A stretch of DNA of 9,349 nucleotides from Gammaproteobacteria bacterium (GCA_003556835.1 PWQG01000006.1:1-9349); one strand, 5' to 3'. Counted from the first letter of the stretch, positions 1 to 6,843 are shown. The notes: a model not told the origin generated them from the sequence alone. Numbers and translations: made by a program.

Positions 1-30
1 AAAACATTGCTGAAAGTCAGGCGGAAGCCA

Positions 31-47
31 CAGGCGCAGTGCGCCTG
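31..47. repeat. Perfect 7-bp inverted repeat, 3-base loop
   Basis: The arms CAGGCGC (31-37) and GCGCCTG (41-47) are exact complements around AGT. The repeat lies three bases before the larger palindrome at 51-89, so the two form tandem stem-loops. No T-run follows on either strand, so it does not look like an intrinsic terminator by itself. Its role is unknown. Confidence 0.6.
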
Positions 48-50
48 AAA

Positions 51-89
51 TTTGCCGCTGAGGTGGCCAATTGCCACTTCAGCGGCAAA
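51..89. repeat. 39-base near-perfect palindrome (17-bp stem)
   Basis: Arms of 17 bases at 51-67 and 73-89 surround CAATT and pair fully except at one position. That position is a G-U wobble in plus-strand RNA but an A-C mismatch in minus-strand RNA, so the structure is better as a plus-strand transcript. The flanks are inverted relative to an intrinsic terminator: T-rich before the stem and A-rich after it on the plus strand, with only a weak TTT after it on the minus strand. It may terminate or stabilise a transcript from a gene left of the window, or be an extragenic palindromic repeat. What is seen is the symmetry; the function is not shown. Confidence 0.7.
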
Positions 90-212
90 AAGCCCGGAGC
101 GGAGGCCAGATCGCTGGCTGTTTCGTAAAATAATTTCCATAATCAGGTCGTTCTTGCTCTATTGTCCTGATTGATCAGAGTGTCCTTAAAGTTACCTGAA
201 ATTTTATTACCA

Positions 213-1379
213 TCACTTGTCAGGCGGCTGATATCCCGATTCAGACAACACCCTCAGTACCTTGGGTACCGTCCTGAACGGCACGGCACCTGCCGTCACA
301 TCTTCGACTGTACCCGAGATCAGAATATCCAGATCAGGACAGTAGAACAACCAACAACCCGTGGAACCCGTGTGTCCCAGTACCGCAGGCATGGGAGTCA
401 AAGGGGTGAACAGACGCGGTATACGAAAGCGCATCATTCCCATGCCATATTCGATAGGCCAATTGGGAGAACGCAGCGCGGCCCGATCCAACGGGAAACC
501 GAACCGGCGCCAACCGCTTCTCATGGTAGCCAGGGTCTTCTGCTCAAGAAACAGATCCCATTGCATGAGGTGGCGCATGAAACTCATCATGTCCGCGGCA
601 GTACTGTAGATGCCCTTCACCGACTGAATCAGCAAGGGGATATGCAAGGGCTCACCATTGACGCACAGCATCATCGGCGTAGACGTTGGAGCCAGAGCCT
701 GATTGTGACCCGGAAAGTAGCTGTGCTGCAGACCCAGTGGCTCGTGGAGCATCTGTCGGTGAATCTCATGCAGTGGCAGGCCTGTGACCGCTTCAATCAC
801 CTCCACCAACAGGACGAAGTTGGTATCCGAATAACGCACCCTCACGCGACTCCCCGTGAGCTTTTGGGGCGGGAAGTGCGGTCGGAGCCGGTCGCGGACA
901 TGAGCAGCGATTTCATCGACAGTCAGCGCCCTGTCACCCTCTTGCAACACGGTCTCGACCAGGCTGGGGCGACCCTTCGGATAGTCCTCAAGCCATTCGG
1001 CCAGTCCGGAGGTGTGGGTCAACAGATGCCTGAGGGTGATTTCGGCCGTGCGATCACGTCTACCATCGTGATGCAATCCACGAACCAGAGTATCCGGCAG
1101 GTAATGGCAGATAGACTCATCGACATCCAACTTGCCGCGCTCTGCAAGCATCAGGGCAATCGTGGCGTTGTACAGCTTATCGATGCTGGCTATGAAAAAA
1201 GGCGTATTCGCTACAACCGCTTCGCCTGCAGCGCTATGGCCACTTGTACCAGTCCAGCGAAAAGACTTATCCCCGGACTCTACTGCAAGGATAGCCCGCT
1301 TCCCTGCCCGGCCCTTTGCCAGTCCGTGCAACAGCGCCTCAAGCAAGTCGATCGTCTGCTTTTTGTTGAATTGCCCCAT
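213..1379 (-). CDS. Beta-lactamase-fold serine hydrolase (class C / DD-peptidase type)
   Basis: Predicted acyl-enzyme serine hydrolase of the beta-lactamase/penicillin-binding-protein superfamily, 388 residues from the chosen start. Visible motifs (this numbering) are the SxxK nucleophile motif S-I-D-K at about 65-68 after FFIA, the Y-S-D of the second motif at about 183-185 (YSN or YAN in many relatives), and H-T-G at about 336-338 in LGHTGSTG. The blocks LLTHTSGLAEW and IYSTAADMMSFMR are also typical. No signal peptide or membrane anchor is seen, so it appears cytoplasmic, unlike true beta-lactamases; an esterase or peptidase-like activity is likelier than antibiotic resistance. The ATG at 1379 was preferred to in-frame GTG 1418 and ATG 1397 because CAGGAAG lies just upstream of it. 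It lies downstream of the CPBP protease gene on the same strand. Substrate unknown. Confidence 0.85.
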   Translation of the reverse strand: MGQFNKKQTIDLLEALLHGLAKGRAGKRAILAVESGDKSFRWTGTSGHSAAGEAVVANTPFFIASIDKLYNATIALMLAERGKLDVDESICHYLPDTLVRGLHHDGRRDRTAEITLRHLLTHTSGLAEWLEDYPKGRPSLVETVLQEGDRALTVDEIAAHVRDRLRPHFPPQKLTGSRVRVRYSDTNFVLLVEVIEAVTGLPLHEIHRQMLHEPLGLQHSYFPGHNQALAPTSTPMMLCVNGEPLHIPLLIQSVKGIYSTAADMMSFMRHLMQWDLFLEQKTLATMRSGWRRFGFPLDRAALRSPNWPIEYGMGMMRFRIPRLFTPLTPMPAVLGHTGSTGCWLFYCPDLDILISGTVEDVTAGAVPFRTVPKVLRVLSESGYQPPDK

Positions 1380-1511
1380 TTGCTTCCTGTGACCCATCAC
1401 CTGACTTTCTCCCTCCACGGCCAGGGTGGAGCGACTTCGTGGCCGGAAATCGGCGAACCCCCAGGCGCGTCGGTTTTACCTTGCAGACGAACTCTGGTTA
1501 TCGAGTGCATC

Positions 1512-2333
1512 TCACTCCCCTCGCCGCAACTGCCAGTGGATGAGAAGTGCCACCGCCAGCAGCGCATAACCACTCAATACAAAGGGATACATATCGGCCG
1601 AGATGCCCAACAACTCCCCAGTGAAGTTCATCATGGCGTGAAAAATGAGCACGGCCAGGATGCTACGTCCGGTCTGGTTGTACACCTGTGTGATCAGCAC
1701 CGTGGTGCAGACAATCATGGGCAACCACCAGCTCAATGAAGGATTGAAAGTGGTATTGGCATAATAGCCCGGAAACCAGACAAACGGTGCATGCCAGATG
1801 GCCCACATTGCACCATTGATCAGTGACGCCACCGACGTACTGTACCGATCCTGCAGGGCATCGAGGTAACAGCCCCGCAATCCCACTTCTTCCGCCGCAG
1901 GAAACACAAAAGACAACAACAGCAGGAAGAGCAGAGTGCCCGGATCAGTAAACAGCCCCCAGGTGATGTCCAGTGGCGCTTCGGTCACACCCAGCAGAAT
2001 GGCGAATCCGGCCATCACCAGATTGAAGAGCAACCAGAACAGCAGGATGCCCGACCACCATCGCAGCGGAATCCGGCGCACATCAATGAGCCGCCAGAAC
2101 AGTTCCTTGAGCTGCGCGCGACCGCCGGTCATGGCGGTCAGCACAATGGCGGCCAGTAGCGGACTGGCGCCACCCAAAAGGAACAGCAAAATCTTGGGAA
2201 AGGACCATACCGAGGCATCGGAAAGCAGCAGTGGCCACCAGAAAAGAAAGGCCCATCCCAGGTAGAAGGTCGGGAAAGCCCACAGCAGAAAGCTTGTCGG
2301 GTGTTCCCGAGCCTGGATGAACAGGGCTTTCAT
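1512..2333 (-). CDS. CPBP family intramembrane glutamic protease
   Basis: A 273-residue polytopic membrane protein of the CPBP (CAAX protease and bacteriocin-processing) family, also called ABI or Rce1-like. The active-site motifs are all present: E-E-x-x-x-R (E148, E149, R153) in FPAAEEVGLRG, W-x-x-x-H (W177, H181) in MWAIWHAPF, and H-x-x-x-N (H232, N236) in IFHAMMNF. About seven or eight hydrophobic segments span the length, for example near 14-34, 45-67, 93-115, 131-146 and 248-266. The family acts in the inner membrane on prenylated proteins, bacteriocins or other membrane substrates; nothing here names the substrate, and no bacteriocin gene is visible. A GGGGGGA tract six bases before the ATG can serve as ribosome binding site. 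It starts 27 bases after mobA ends, suggesting co-transcription, and the serine hydrolase follows about 130 bases later. Confidence 0.85.
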   Translation of the reverse strand: MKALFIQAREHPTSFLLWAFPTFYLGWAFLFWWPLLLSDASVWSFPKILLFLLGGASPLLAAIVLTAMTGGRAQLKELFWRLIDVRRIPLRWWSGILLFWLLFNLVMAGFAILLGVTEAPLDITWGLFTDPGTLLFLLLLSFVFPAAEEVGLRGCYLDALQDRYSTSVASLINGAMWAIWHAPFVWFPGYYANTTFNPSLSWWLPMIVCTTVLITQVYNQTGRSILAVLIFHAMMNFTGELLGISADMYPFVLSGYALLAVALLIHWQLRRGE

Positions 2334-2360
2334 ATTGAATCCCCCCGTACGAGGCGAAGA

Positions 2361-2960
2361 TCAGTCCCCGAGCTGCCGCAAGTCTTCCGGGGTATTGATG
2401 TTGGCGAAGGCTTCATCCGGAGCATCGGAAAAATCCACAACGGTGGCCTCGATGGCTTCGAGCCAGGCATGCACACTGCCAGGGCCGTCTCGCAGATGGG
2501 CCTCAAGCTCCGGCAACAGATCACTGTGCAAAAGGCAGAACACCGGATGCAGGCGATGGCCATCATGCACCACAGCCGCAGGCCGCTCGCTTTCGGTTGC
2601 GGCAGCCTGCAGACGCTGCGACAAATTCCCGGGTAGAAACGGGCTGTCGCAGGGGCAGACCAGCAACCAACCCGGATGCTGAGCAGCGCTGCATGAGAGC
2701 CCCGCGTGAATTCCGGCCAACGGGCCACGACCGGCCTGCTCTGCATGATCACTGAGCAAACGCAGACCGAACTTTTCATAGTGGTGCTGGTTGCGATTGA
2801 CATTCAACCAGATTTCATCGACTTGCGGACGCAGGCGCTCCAGGACATGCGCCAATAGCGGCTGCCCATGGAAGTCGATCAGTGCCTTGTCAGCCTGTCG
2901 CATGCGGCGTGACTCACCGCCGGCCAGGACCAGGCCCCGTACAGATTCCCTTTCAGCCAT
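2361..2960 (-). CDS. mobA: Molybdenum cofactor guanylyltransferase MobA
   Basis: Transfers GMP from GTP to molybdopterin-bound molybdenum to make bis-MGD, the cofactor of the DMSO-reductase family (formate dehydrogenases, nitrate reductases); cytoplasmic. The 199-residue product has the nucleotide-binding start LVLAGGESRRM (10-20) followed by DKAL (24-27), GPLAGI (79-84), the metal-binding PCDSPFLP block (103-110, Asp105), VHDGHRLHP (131-139) and the C-terminal FANINTPEDL (185-194), matching enterobacterial MobA in order and length. The ORF could start up to 21 codons earlier (3023), but ATG 2960 puts the LAGG motif at the usual distance from the N-terminus and lies about 28 bases after the predicted transcription start. 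Its ribosome site (GGAG, three bases away) is poor; ATG 2981 is an alternative. No mobB or other cofactor gene is in the window. Confidence 0.93.
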   Translation of the reverse strand: MAERESVRGLVLAGGESRRMRQADKALIDFHGQPLLAHVLERLRPQVDEIWLNVNRNQHHYEKFGLRLLSDHAEQAGRGPLAGIHAGLSCSAAQHPGWLLVCPCDSPFLPGNLSQRLQAAATESERPAAVVHDGHRLHPVFCLLHSDLLPELEAHLRDGPGSVHAWLEAIEATVVDFSDAPDEAFANINTPEDLRQLGD

Positions 2961-2994
2961 ACACTCCGACCATGCTTGCATCCGTTCCATCAAG

Positions 2995-3023
2995 ACTATA
3001 AGCGAACGCGGTACCGACGACAA
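2995..3023 (-). promoter_or_regulatory. Candidate sigma70 promoter of mobA operon
   Basis: On the minus strand, TTGTCG (3023-3018, 4 of 6 consensus matches) and TATAGT (3000-2995, 5 of 6) are separated by exactly 17 bases. Transcription would begin near 2988, about 28 bases before the chosen mobA ATG, which also argues against the earlier start codons. It overlaps the truncated DUF6644-like reading frame on the other strand. Found by eye only. Confidence 0.45.
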
Positions 3024-3237
3024 ACCTGCCGACTACCTGGGCAACCAGGCCTTCCTGCTCAAGATGGGCGTCATCGGCGTCGCGCTGAGCAATGTGCTTG
3101 TAGTCCATTGGCTTCCCGACTGGGGACAAGTCAGGCGCGTGGGCCTGGTATCCTGGAGGATGCGTATCACTGCGGCCGTCTCACTACTGTGCTGGCTGAC
3201 GGCCCTCCTTCTGGGTCGCTGGATCGCGTTCGTCTGA
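2998..3237 (+). pseudogene. 3' remnant of a DUF6644-like membrane protein gene
   Basis: An open frame of about 79 codons encodes what looks like the C-terminal third of a small multi-pass membrane protein. It reads DYLGNQAFLLKMGVIGVALS, then VVHW, then RITAAVSLLCWL and GRWIAFV, ending at TGA 3235-3237. The pattern N-x-x-F-x-x-K before a hydrophobic helix, a histidine at its end, a basic linker, S-L-x-x-W-L and G-R-x-I-A at the C-terminus is what I know from DUF6644 proteins, which are normally about 150-180 residues. The N-terminal helices are absent: upstream in this frame is the antisense of mobA, with no credible start or ribosome site. An ATG at 3064 would give only 57 residues. Family assignment is from memory; it could instead be a short functional membrane protein. 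Confidence 0.6.
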
Positions 3238-3336
3238 CCTGGTGCACGGACCGGACATAATGATTTTGTAGTAGACTCTCTGGGAACCCGGGCGTCCGGA
3301 TTGAATCACTGCCTACACGAGGAAACAGAGTCACCC

Positions 3337-3876
3337 ATGGTTGAAGAACTCGACAACGCTGAAGATTTCATCATCCGCCAGGCCAGGCCGGGCGATCTCC
3401 CCGTGTTGGTCGAATTTGTCACCAAGCTGACGCTCCATGTTGCGGGCGGGACTGCCCAGACACTGAAGGAAAAAGAACGCAAGAAACTCAAGGATGTGCT
3501 TTCCGCCGCGATCAAGGATGACAACAAGATGGTTGTGGTGGCCGAGGTTCCGGGTGCGGGGCTGGTGGGAATGGGCCATATATATATCTGGGTCAGCCAG
3601 GGCATCTGGGAACAGGCCGGAGAGATGGAATTCAGGTCCGGCATCATTGATGATGTCTGGGTGGAACCGGAATATCGAAAAATGGGAGTTTTCAGTGCGA
3701 TGCTGCGGAAGCTGGTGGCCTTTGCCGAAGACCACAAGGCATACGAACTGATACTCGAGTACTCATTTTCCAACCAGGAAGCCGAGGCCACATGGTCAAG
3801 ACTTGGGTTCACCACCACCGGGGTTCGCGCCGCCGCCTTCACCAGTGCAGTGCGGGATGCCTTGTCCAGGGGCTGA
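3337..3876 (+). CDS. GNAT family N-acetyltransferase
   Basis: Predicted acetyl-CoA-dependent N-acetyltransferase of 179 residues, a single cytoplasmic GNAT domain. Strand 1 is FIIRQARPGDLPVLVEFV (11-28). The central strands VVVAEV and LVGMGHIYIW lead to the acetyl-CoA motif IDDVWVEPEYRKMGVFSAML (104-123), and the C-terminal NQEAEATWSRLGF (146-158) is the usual second half of the fold. In the pyrophosphate loop, R-x-x-G-x-G/A reads R114-K-M-G117-V-F119, so the last small residue is Phe. A Lys-rich helix (44-52, KEKERKK) follows the first helix. ATG 3337 was preferred to TTG 3301, which lacks a ribosome site; GAGGA at 3319-3323 is a rather distant one for the ATG. The deacetylase gene starts 41 bases downstream on the same strand. 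Acceptor substrate unknown. Confidence 0.85.
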   Translation: MVEELDNAEDFIIRQARPGDLPVLVEFVTKLTLHVAGGTAQTLKEKERKKLKDVLSAAIKDDNKMVVVAEVPGAGLVGMGHIYIWVSQGIWEQAGEMEFRSGIIDDVWVEPEYRKMGVFSAMLRKLVAFAEDHKAYELILEYSFSNQEAEATWSRLGFTTTGVRAAAFTSAVRDALSRG

Positions 3877-3903
3877 TGAGTAAATGAATTTGAACGCACC
3901 GGG

Positions 3904-3913
3904 TAAGGAGGTG
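3904..3913 (+). promoter_or_regulatory. Very strong ribosome binding site fixing a GTG start
   Basis: TAAGGAGGTG matches the anti-Shine-Dalgarno sequence over its full core and ends about six bases before GTG 3918. This justifies the GTG as the start of the deacetylase gene over later start codons. The strength suggests the deacetylase is translated more efficiently than the acetyltransferase before it. Confidence 0.85.
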
Positions 3914-3917
3914 TTCA

Positions 3918-5018
3918 GTGTTAGGTGATCGCAACGTGACCGTATTTTATGACGACGTGATGCTGGGCCATGATCCCCGGGTTGACGTGCCTTATATTCC
4001 CAGCCGTGTGGAGAAACGCGTCAGAAATCTCCTCAAGGATCTGAATTTCAAGTGGAGTTATCCAGAGCACCCGGGACGGCTGAAAGCGATCACGGAGCAT
4101 CTGGCGGAAAACCCCATTCCGGGTGTGCAACTCAGCGCTGGCGCCCACGCCACCTACGATCAGCTCGCCCGTGTGCATACCAACACCTACCTGGATCATA
4201 TCTTCTCGCTGGATGGCCAGAACGCCTGGCTGGACAGGGACACCACCGCAGTGTCCCCGGACAGCATCAAGGCCGCCACCTCCGCTGCCGGAAATGCCAT
4301 CGCGGCGGTGGAAGCAGTGGTGAAAGGCGAGGCGCAAAGCGCATTCGCCCTGGTGCGGCCACCCGGCCATCATGCCGAACCGGTCCGGGCTCGTGGTTTC
4401 TGCCTGTTCAACAATGTCGCGGTGGCAGCGGCCCACGCCAAAGCAAAGCTGGGTTGTGAACGCATTCTCATCATCGATTGGGATGCTCATCACGGCAACG
4501 GCACACAGGACATTTTCTGGGCCGAATCCGATGTGCTGTTTTTCGATACCCATGTCGCCGCCCCCTTCTATCCCGGTTCCGGATTCCTGGACGAAGTGGG
4601 CGCCGGTTTCGGTGAGGGTTATACCGTCAATGTGCCCCTGCCGGAGAGCACCGGGGACATTCCCTTCGAACGGGCTTTCCGTGACATCCTGATCCCCGCC
4701 GCCAGACACTTCGAACCGGACCTGGTGCTGGTTTCAGCCGGCTTCGACCCCCACCGTAACGATACGGCGCTGAACCTGACCTATGACGGTTTCGCGGTGC
4801 TCACCAGCATCGTGCAGGAAATCGCCGACGAACACTGTGAAGGCAAGCTCGCTTTTGTACTGGAAGGCGGCTACAACCTGACATCACTCGCTCACGGGGT
4901 TCACGCTGTGCTCAAAGTGCTGGCCGGCGGAGATGTACCGGTACTGGAGGAGTGCGGCCTCAAGGAAGTGAGGGCGGCCGCGGAGTTTCACCTGGACGCG
5001 TTTGGGGATGATGAGTGA
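3918..5018 (+). CDS. Histone-deacetylase-family zinc amidohydrolase (class II / AcuC-APAH-like)
   Basis: Predicted Zn-dependent deacetylase removing acetyl groups from lysine side chains or polyamines; 366 residues, soluble, no signal peptide. All catalytic elements are visible: RPPGHHA with His151-His152, GFCLFNNVAVAA (160-171), the zinc ligands Asp189 and His191 in DWDAHHGNGTQ, the third ligand Asp277 in AGFDPHRND, and the transition-state Tyr319 in LEGGYN. The segment FYPGSG...GYTVNVPLP resembles class II deacetylases. Between the N-terminal YDDVMLGHDP and HPGRLKAI, about 28 extra residues (21-48, with KRVRNLLKDLNFKW) interrupt the usual short loop. It follows the GNAT gene by 41 bases, suggesting one operon and opposing activities. 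The last 59 bases overlap the end of opgH on the other strand. Function is firm at family level; the substrate is not known. Confidence 0.93.
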   Translation: MLGDRNVTVFYDDVMLGHDPRVDVPYIPSRVEKRVRNLLKDLNFKWSYPEHPGRLKAITEHLAENPIPGVQLSAGAHATYDQLARVHTNTYLDHIFSLDGQNAWLDRDTTAVSPDSIKAATSAAGNAIAAVEAVVKGEAQSAFALVRPPGHHAEPVRARGFCLFNNVAVAAAHAKAKLGCERILIIDWDAHHGNGTQDIFWAESDVLFFDTHVAAPFYPGSGFLDEVGAGFGEGYTVNVPLPESTGDIPFERAFRDILIPAARHFEPDLVLVSAGFDPHRNDTALNLTYDGFAVLTSIVQEIADEHCEGKLAFVLEGGYNLTSLAHGVHAVLKVLAGGDVPVLEECGLKEVRAAAEFHLDAFGDDE

Positions 5019-6843
5019 GGTAGTCACGGCGACGCTCCATGATCACCGGTGGGGAGCGTTCTTCCATCGTGTCCAGCAATCCCCAACGCGCCAACCAGCG
5101 TCCCGCGCTCCGACTCCCGCTCATGGCTGACAGGGGGATGGCAAACACCAGTCCAACCAGCATCGGCAGCATCCAGTACAGCAGCGAAGAAGACAACCAC
5201 AATAGATGCAGGGTCATCAGCACACCCACCAGGGTGTGCAGGCCATGGCGCGCCAGCAACACCCGCCACTGAACGCCCCGGCCCTGGCGTTGCTGGGCGG
5301 ACCACCCCGAATCCTGTCCCCGGGCGATCTCCCACAGGTGCCGGGTATGCAGCAGCATGACAATGGGCGCATGCAATATCGAAAACAGAAGTTCCACCAG
5401 GCCGCTCAGAAACAGCCGCAAGCGTCCCGGACCCTCGTACAGTTCGCGTCGGCACAGCGCGGTGATCAGCCCCAATATCTTGGGCAGCAGCAGAAGTGAC
5501 ATGGTGACCAGAAACAGACCCAACATGCGCGCGGAGTCAAATTCCGGCCACACCGGCGTGGCAGATGATTGTTGAGACTGCAACCAGGCGACCTGTGTGC
5601 TCAACGCCAGTCCGACAACCACCATCGCCAGCCATAATGGAGACGTCAGGTAATTCATCACGCCCATCAGCATGTGAGCCCGGCTCGGCCAACGCAGACC
5701 ACGCGCGGAAACCACCCCCAGATGCTGGACATTACCCTGGGCCCAGCGCCGGTCACGCACTGCGGCATCGAGCAAGGTGGGCGGGCATTCCTCCCAGGAA
5801 CCGGGCAGATCGGGGAGCATCCGCACCACCCATCCCGCCCGGCGCAGCAACGCCGCCTCGACAAAATCGTGCGAGCGGATTTCACCACCAAAAGGTTTGG
5901 GGCCGGGCATTTCAGGCAATCCTGCCGACCCGGCAAAGGCACGCACACGGAGAATGGCGTTGTGGCCCCAGTAATTCCCATCTGCGCCCTGCCAGGCACA
6001 CAGGCCCCTGGCAAACACCGGACCATGTACCGCCCCGGCGAATTGTTGCAGCCGCGAAAACAGTGTCTCGCCACCATAGAGGCGAGGCAAGGTCTGCAGG
6101 ATGCCGGTCGCCGGATCAGCATCCATCTCCCGCACCAATGTGGCCAGGGTATCACCCCTGATCAGACTGTCAGCATCCAGCACCACCATGTAGTCATAGC
6201 GCTGCCCCCAGCGAGTGATGAACTCCCTGATATTGCCCGCCTTGCGTGCCGTGTTGCGGTCGCGGTGGCGGTACCAGACCGGCATGACTCCGGACAATTG
6301 CTCACGCAGATACTCAACCGCAGCGTCTTCGGACCGCAGGATGTCCGATTTCCGGGTATCCGACAGCACAAAAATCTCGAAGTGCTCTGCCAGGTCCAGA
6401 CGATCCAGCTCTTCCGCCATGGCGAACATCGCGGCACAGGCACTTCCGGGCTCTTCATTGTGAACCGGCATCAACAGGACAGTCTTGCCCCGAAGCGGCG
6501 TATCGCCAGCCGCTCGCAGCCGATCACGGCCCGATAAGAGCCCCGCCACCGCAGCAGTGGCCGACAAGGCAATCCAGCCAAAGGTAAGGCTGAACAGAAC
6601 CAGCAGCAACCAGAGCATGCAGATCGTGCTCACCGGGAGGGCGGCCGGCCCGCTGATCGGCAGGACGAGGTACATCTGCCAGGTGGCGAGCAGGGTCAGC
6701 AGCAGCCCGCCCCCGAAGCTGAGCACCCGATAAAACCAGGTGAATGGCATCGGGGTGGTGCGGCGAATACCCGGATGCCGGGACAGGACCTGGGTAGGCA
6801 TCTCCAACGGTGCGTCGGGCGGTGTGGTGTACGCTGTTGTCAT
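4960..6843 (-). CDS. opgH: Glucans biosynthesis glucosyltransferase OpgH (MdoH)
   Basis: Inner-membrane GT2 enzyme that polymerises glucose from UDP-glucose into the beta-1,2-linked backbone of osmoregulated periplasmic glucans and exports it. In the 627-residue form the GT domain has LMPVHNEEPG (124-133), LSDTRKSD (160-167), VLDADSL with the Asp223/Asp225 pair, GHNAILR (293-299), SHDFVEAALLRRAGW (324-338) and the acceptor-binding R-x-x-R-W (363-367) in RDRRWAQGN. Two membrane segments precede the domain and about five follow. ATG 6843 overlaps the opgG TGA as ATGA, implying translational coupling, and gives the family-like start with DAPLEMPTQ. ATG 6876 (638 residues) has GGGAGAGGAG before it and cannot be excluded. 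It is about 220 residues shorter than E. coli OpgH, mainly for want of the long cytoplasmic N-terminus. The proline-rich tail lies in the overlap with the deacetylase gene. Confidence 0.93.
   Translation of the reverse strand: MTTAYTTPPDAPLEMPTQVLSRHPGIRRTTPMPFTWFYRVLSFGGGLLLTLLATWQMYLVLPISGPAALPVSTICMLWLLLVLFSLTFGWIALSATAAVAGLLSGRDRLRAAGDTPLRGKTVLLMPVHNEEPGSACAAMFAMAEELDRLDLAEHFEIFVLSDTRKSDILRSEDAAVEYLREQLSGVMPVWYRHRDRNTARKAGNIREFITRWGQRYDYMVVLDADSLIRGDTLATLVREMDADPATGILQTLPRLYGGETLFSRLQQFAGAVHGPVFARGLCAWQGADGNYWGHNAILRVRAFAGSAGLPEMPGPKPFGGEIRSHDFVEAALLRRAGWVVRMLPDLPGSWEECPPTLLDAAVRDRRWAQGNVQHLGVVSARGLRWPSRAHMLMGVMNYLTSPLWLAMVVVGLALSTQVAWLQSQQSSATPVWPEFDSARMLGLFLVTMSLLLLPKILGLITALCRRELYEGPGRLRLFLSGLVELLFSILHAPIVMLLHTRHLWEIARGQDSGWSAQQRQGRGVQWRVLLARHGLHTLVGVLMTLHLLWLSSSLLYWMLPMLVGLVFAIPLSAMSGSRSAGRWLARWGLLDTMEERSPPVIMERRRDYLTHHPQTRPGETPRPPSLP
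6840..6843 (-). promoter_or_regulatory. ATGA stop-start overlap coupling opgG to opgH
   Basis: The opgG TGA (6842-6840) and an in-frame opgH ATG (6843-6841) share two bases. This arrangement usually lets ribosomes that finish the first gene reinitiate on the second, keeping the two products in proportion. It assumes the opgH start is here rather than at 6876. Confidence 0.65.

Larger units (their letters stand above)
1..212. other. Gene-free left edge with inverted repeats
   Basis: No confident gene is seen between the left edge and the serine hydrolase stop codon. Besides the two repeats listed separately there are weaker ones: GCCAG (105-109) with CTGGC (114-118), and AATCAGG (141-147) with CCTGATT (166-172) around an 18-base loop. 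Short open frames touch the edge: plus-strand tails ending at 48 and at 128, and a minus-strand frame opening at an ATG at 140 without a ribosome binding site. The last two read through the palindrome and resemble each other because of it, so they are weak evidence of coding. The end of a neighbouring gene could lie in the first 50 bases. Confidence 0.5.

Noticed and set aside
51..89. Palindrome as a classical Rho-independent terminator
   Set aside because: The base composition of the flanks is the wrong way round on both strands; no U-run follows the stem.
213..1379. Serine hydrolase as an antibiotic-resistance beta-lactamase
   Set aside because: No signal peptide, chromosomal housekeeping context and a Y-S-D second motif make a general esterase or peptidase-like role more likely.
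171..1739. 522-codon open frame on the plus strand antisense to the serine hydrolase and part of the CPBP gene
   Set aside because: The product is rich in Q, H and R, has no recognisable domain, starts at TTG without a ribosome site, and lies opposite two genes with complete catalytic motifs.
3234..3260. Promoter for the acetyltransferase: CTGACC and CATAAT
   Set aside because: The spacing is only 15 bases and the -35 match is weak; not strong enough to annotate.
3578..3587. (AT)5 tract inside the acetyltransferase gene as a phase-variation repeat
   Set aside because: Five dinucleotide units are too short to suggest slippage and simply encode part of G-H-I-Y-I-W.
3921..4709. 262-codon minus-strand open frame inside the deacetylase gene
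   Set aside because: The opposite strand encodes all deacetylase motifs; this one is Gly/His-rich shadow sequence.
5674..6537. 287-codon plus-strand open frame inside opgH
   Set aside because: Shadow of the opgH codon pattern; low-complexity composition and no family features.
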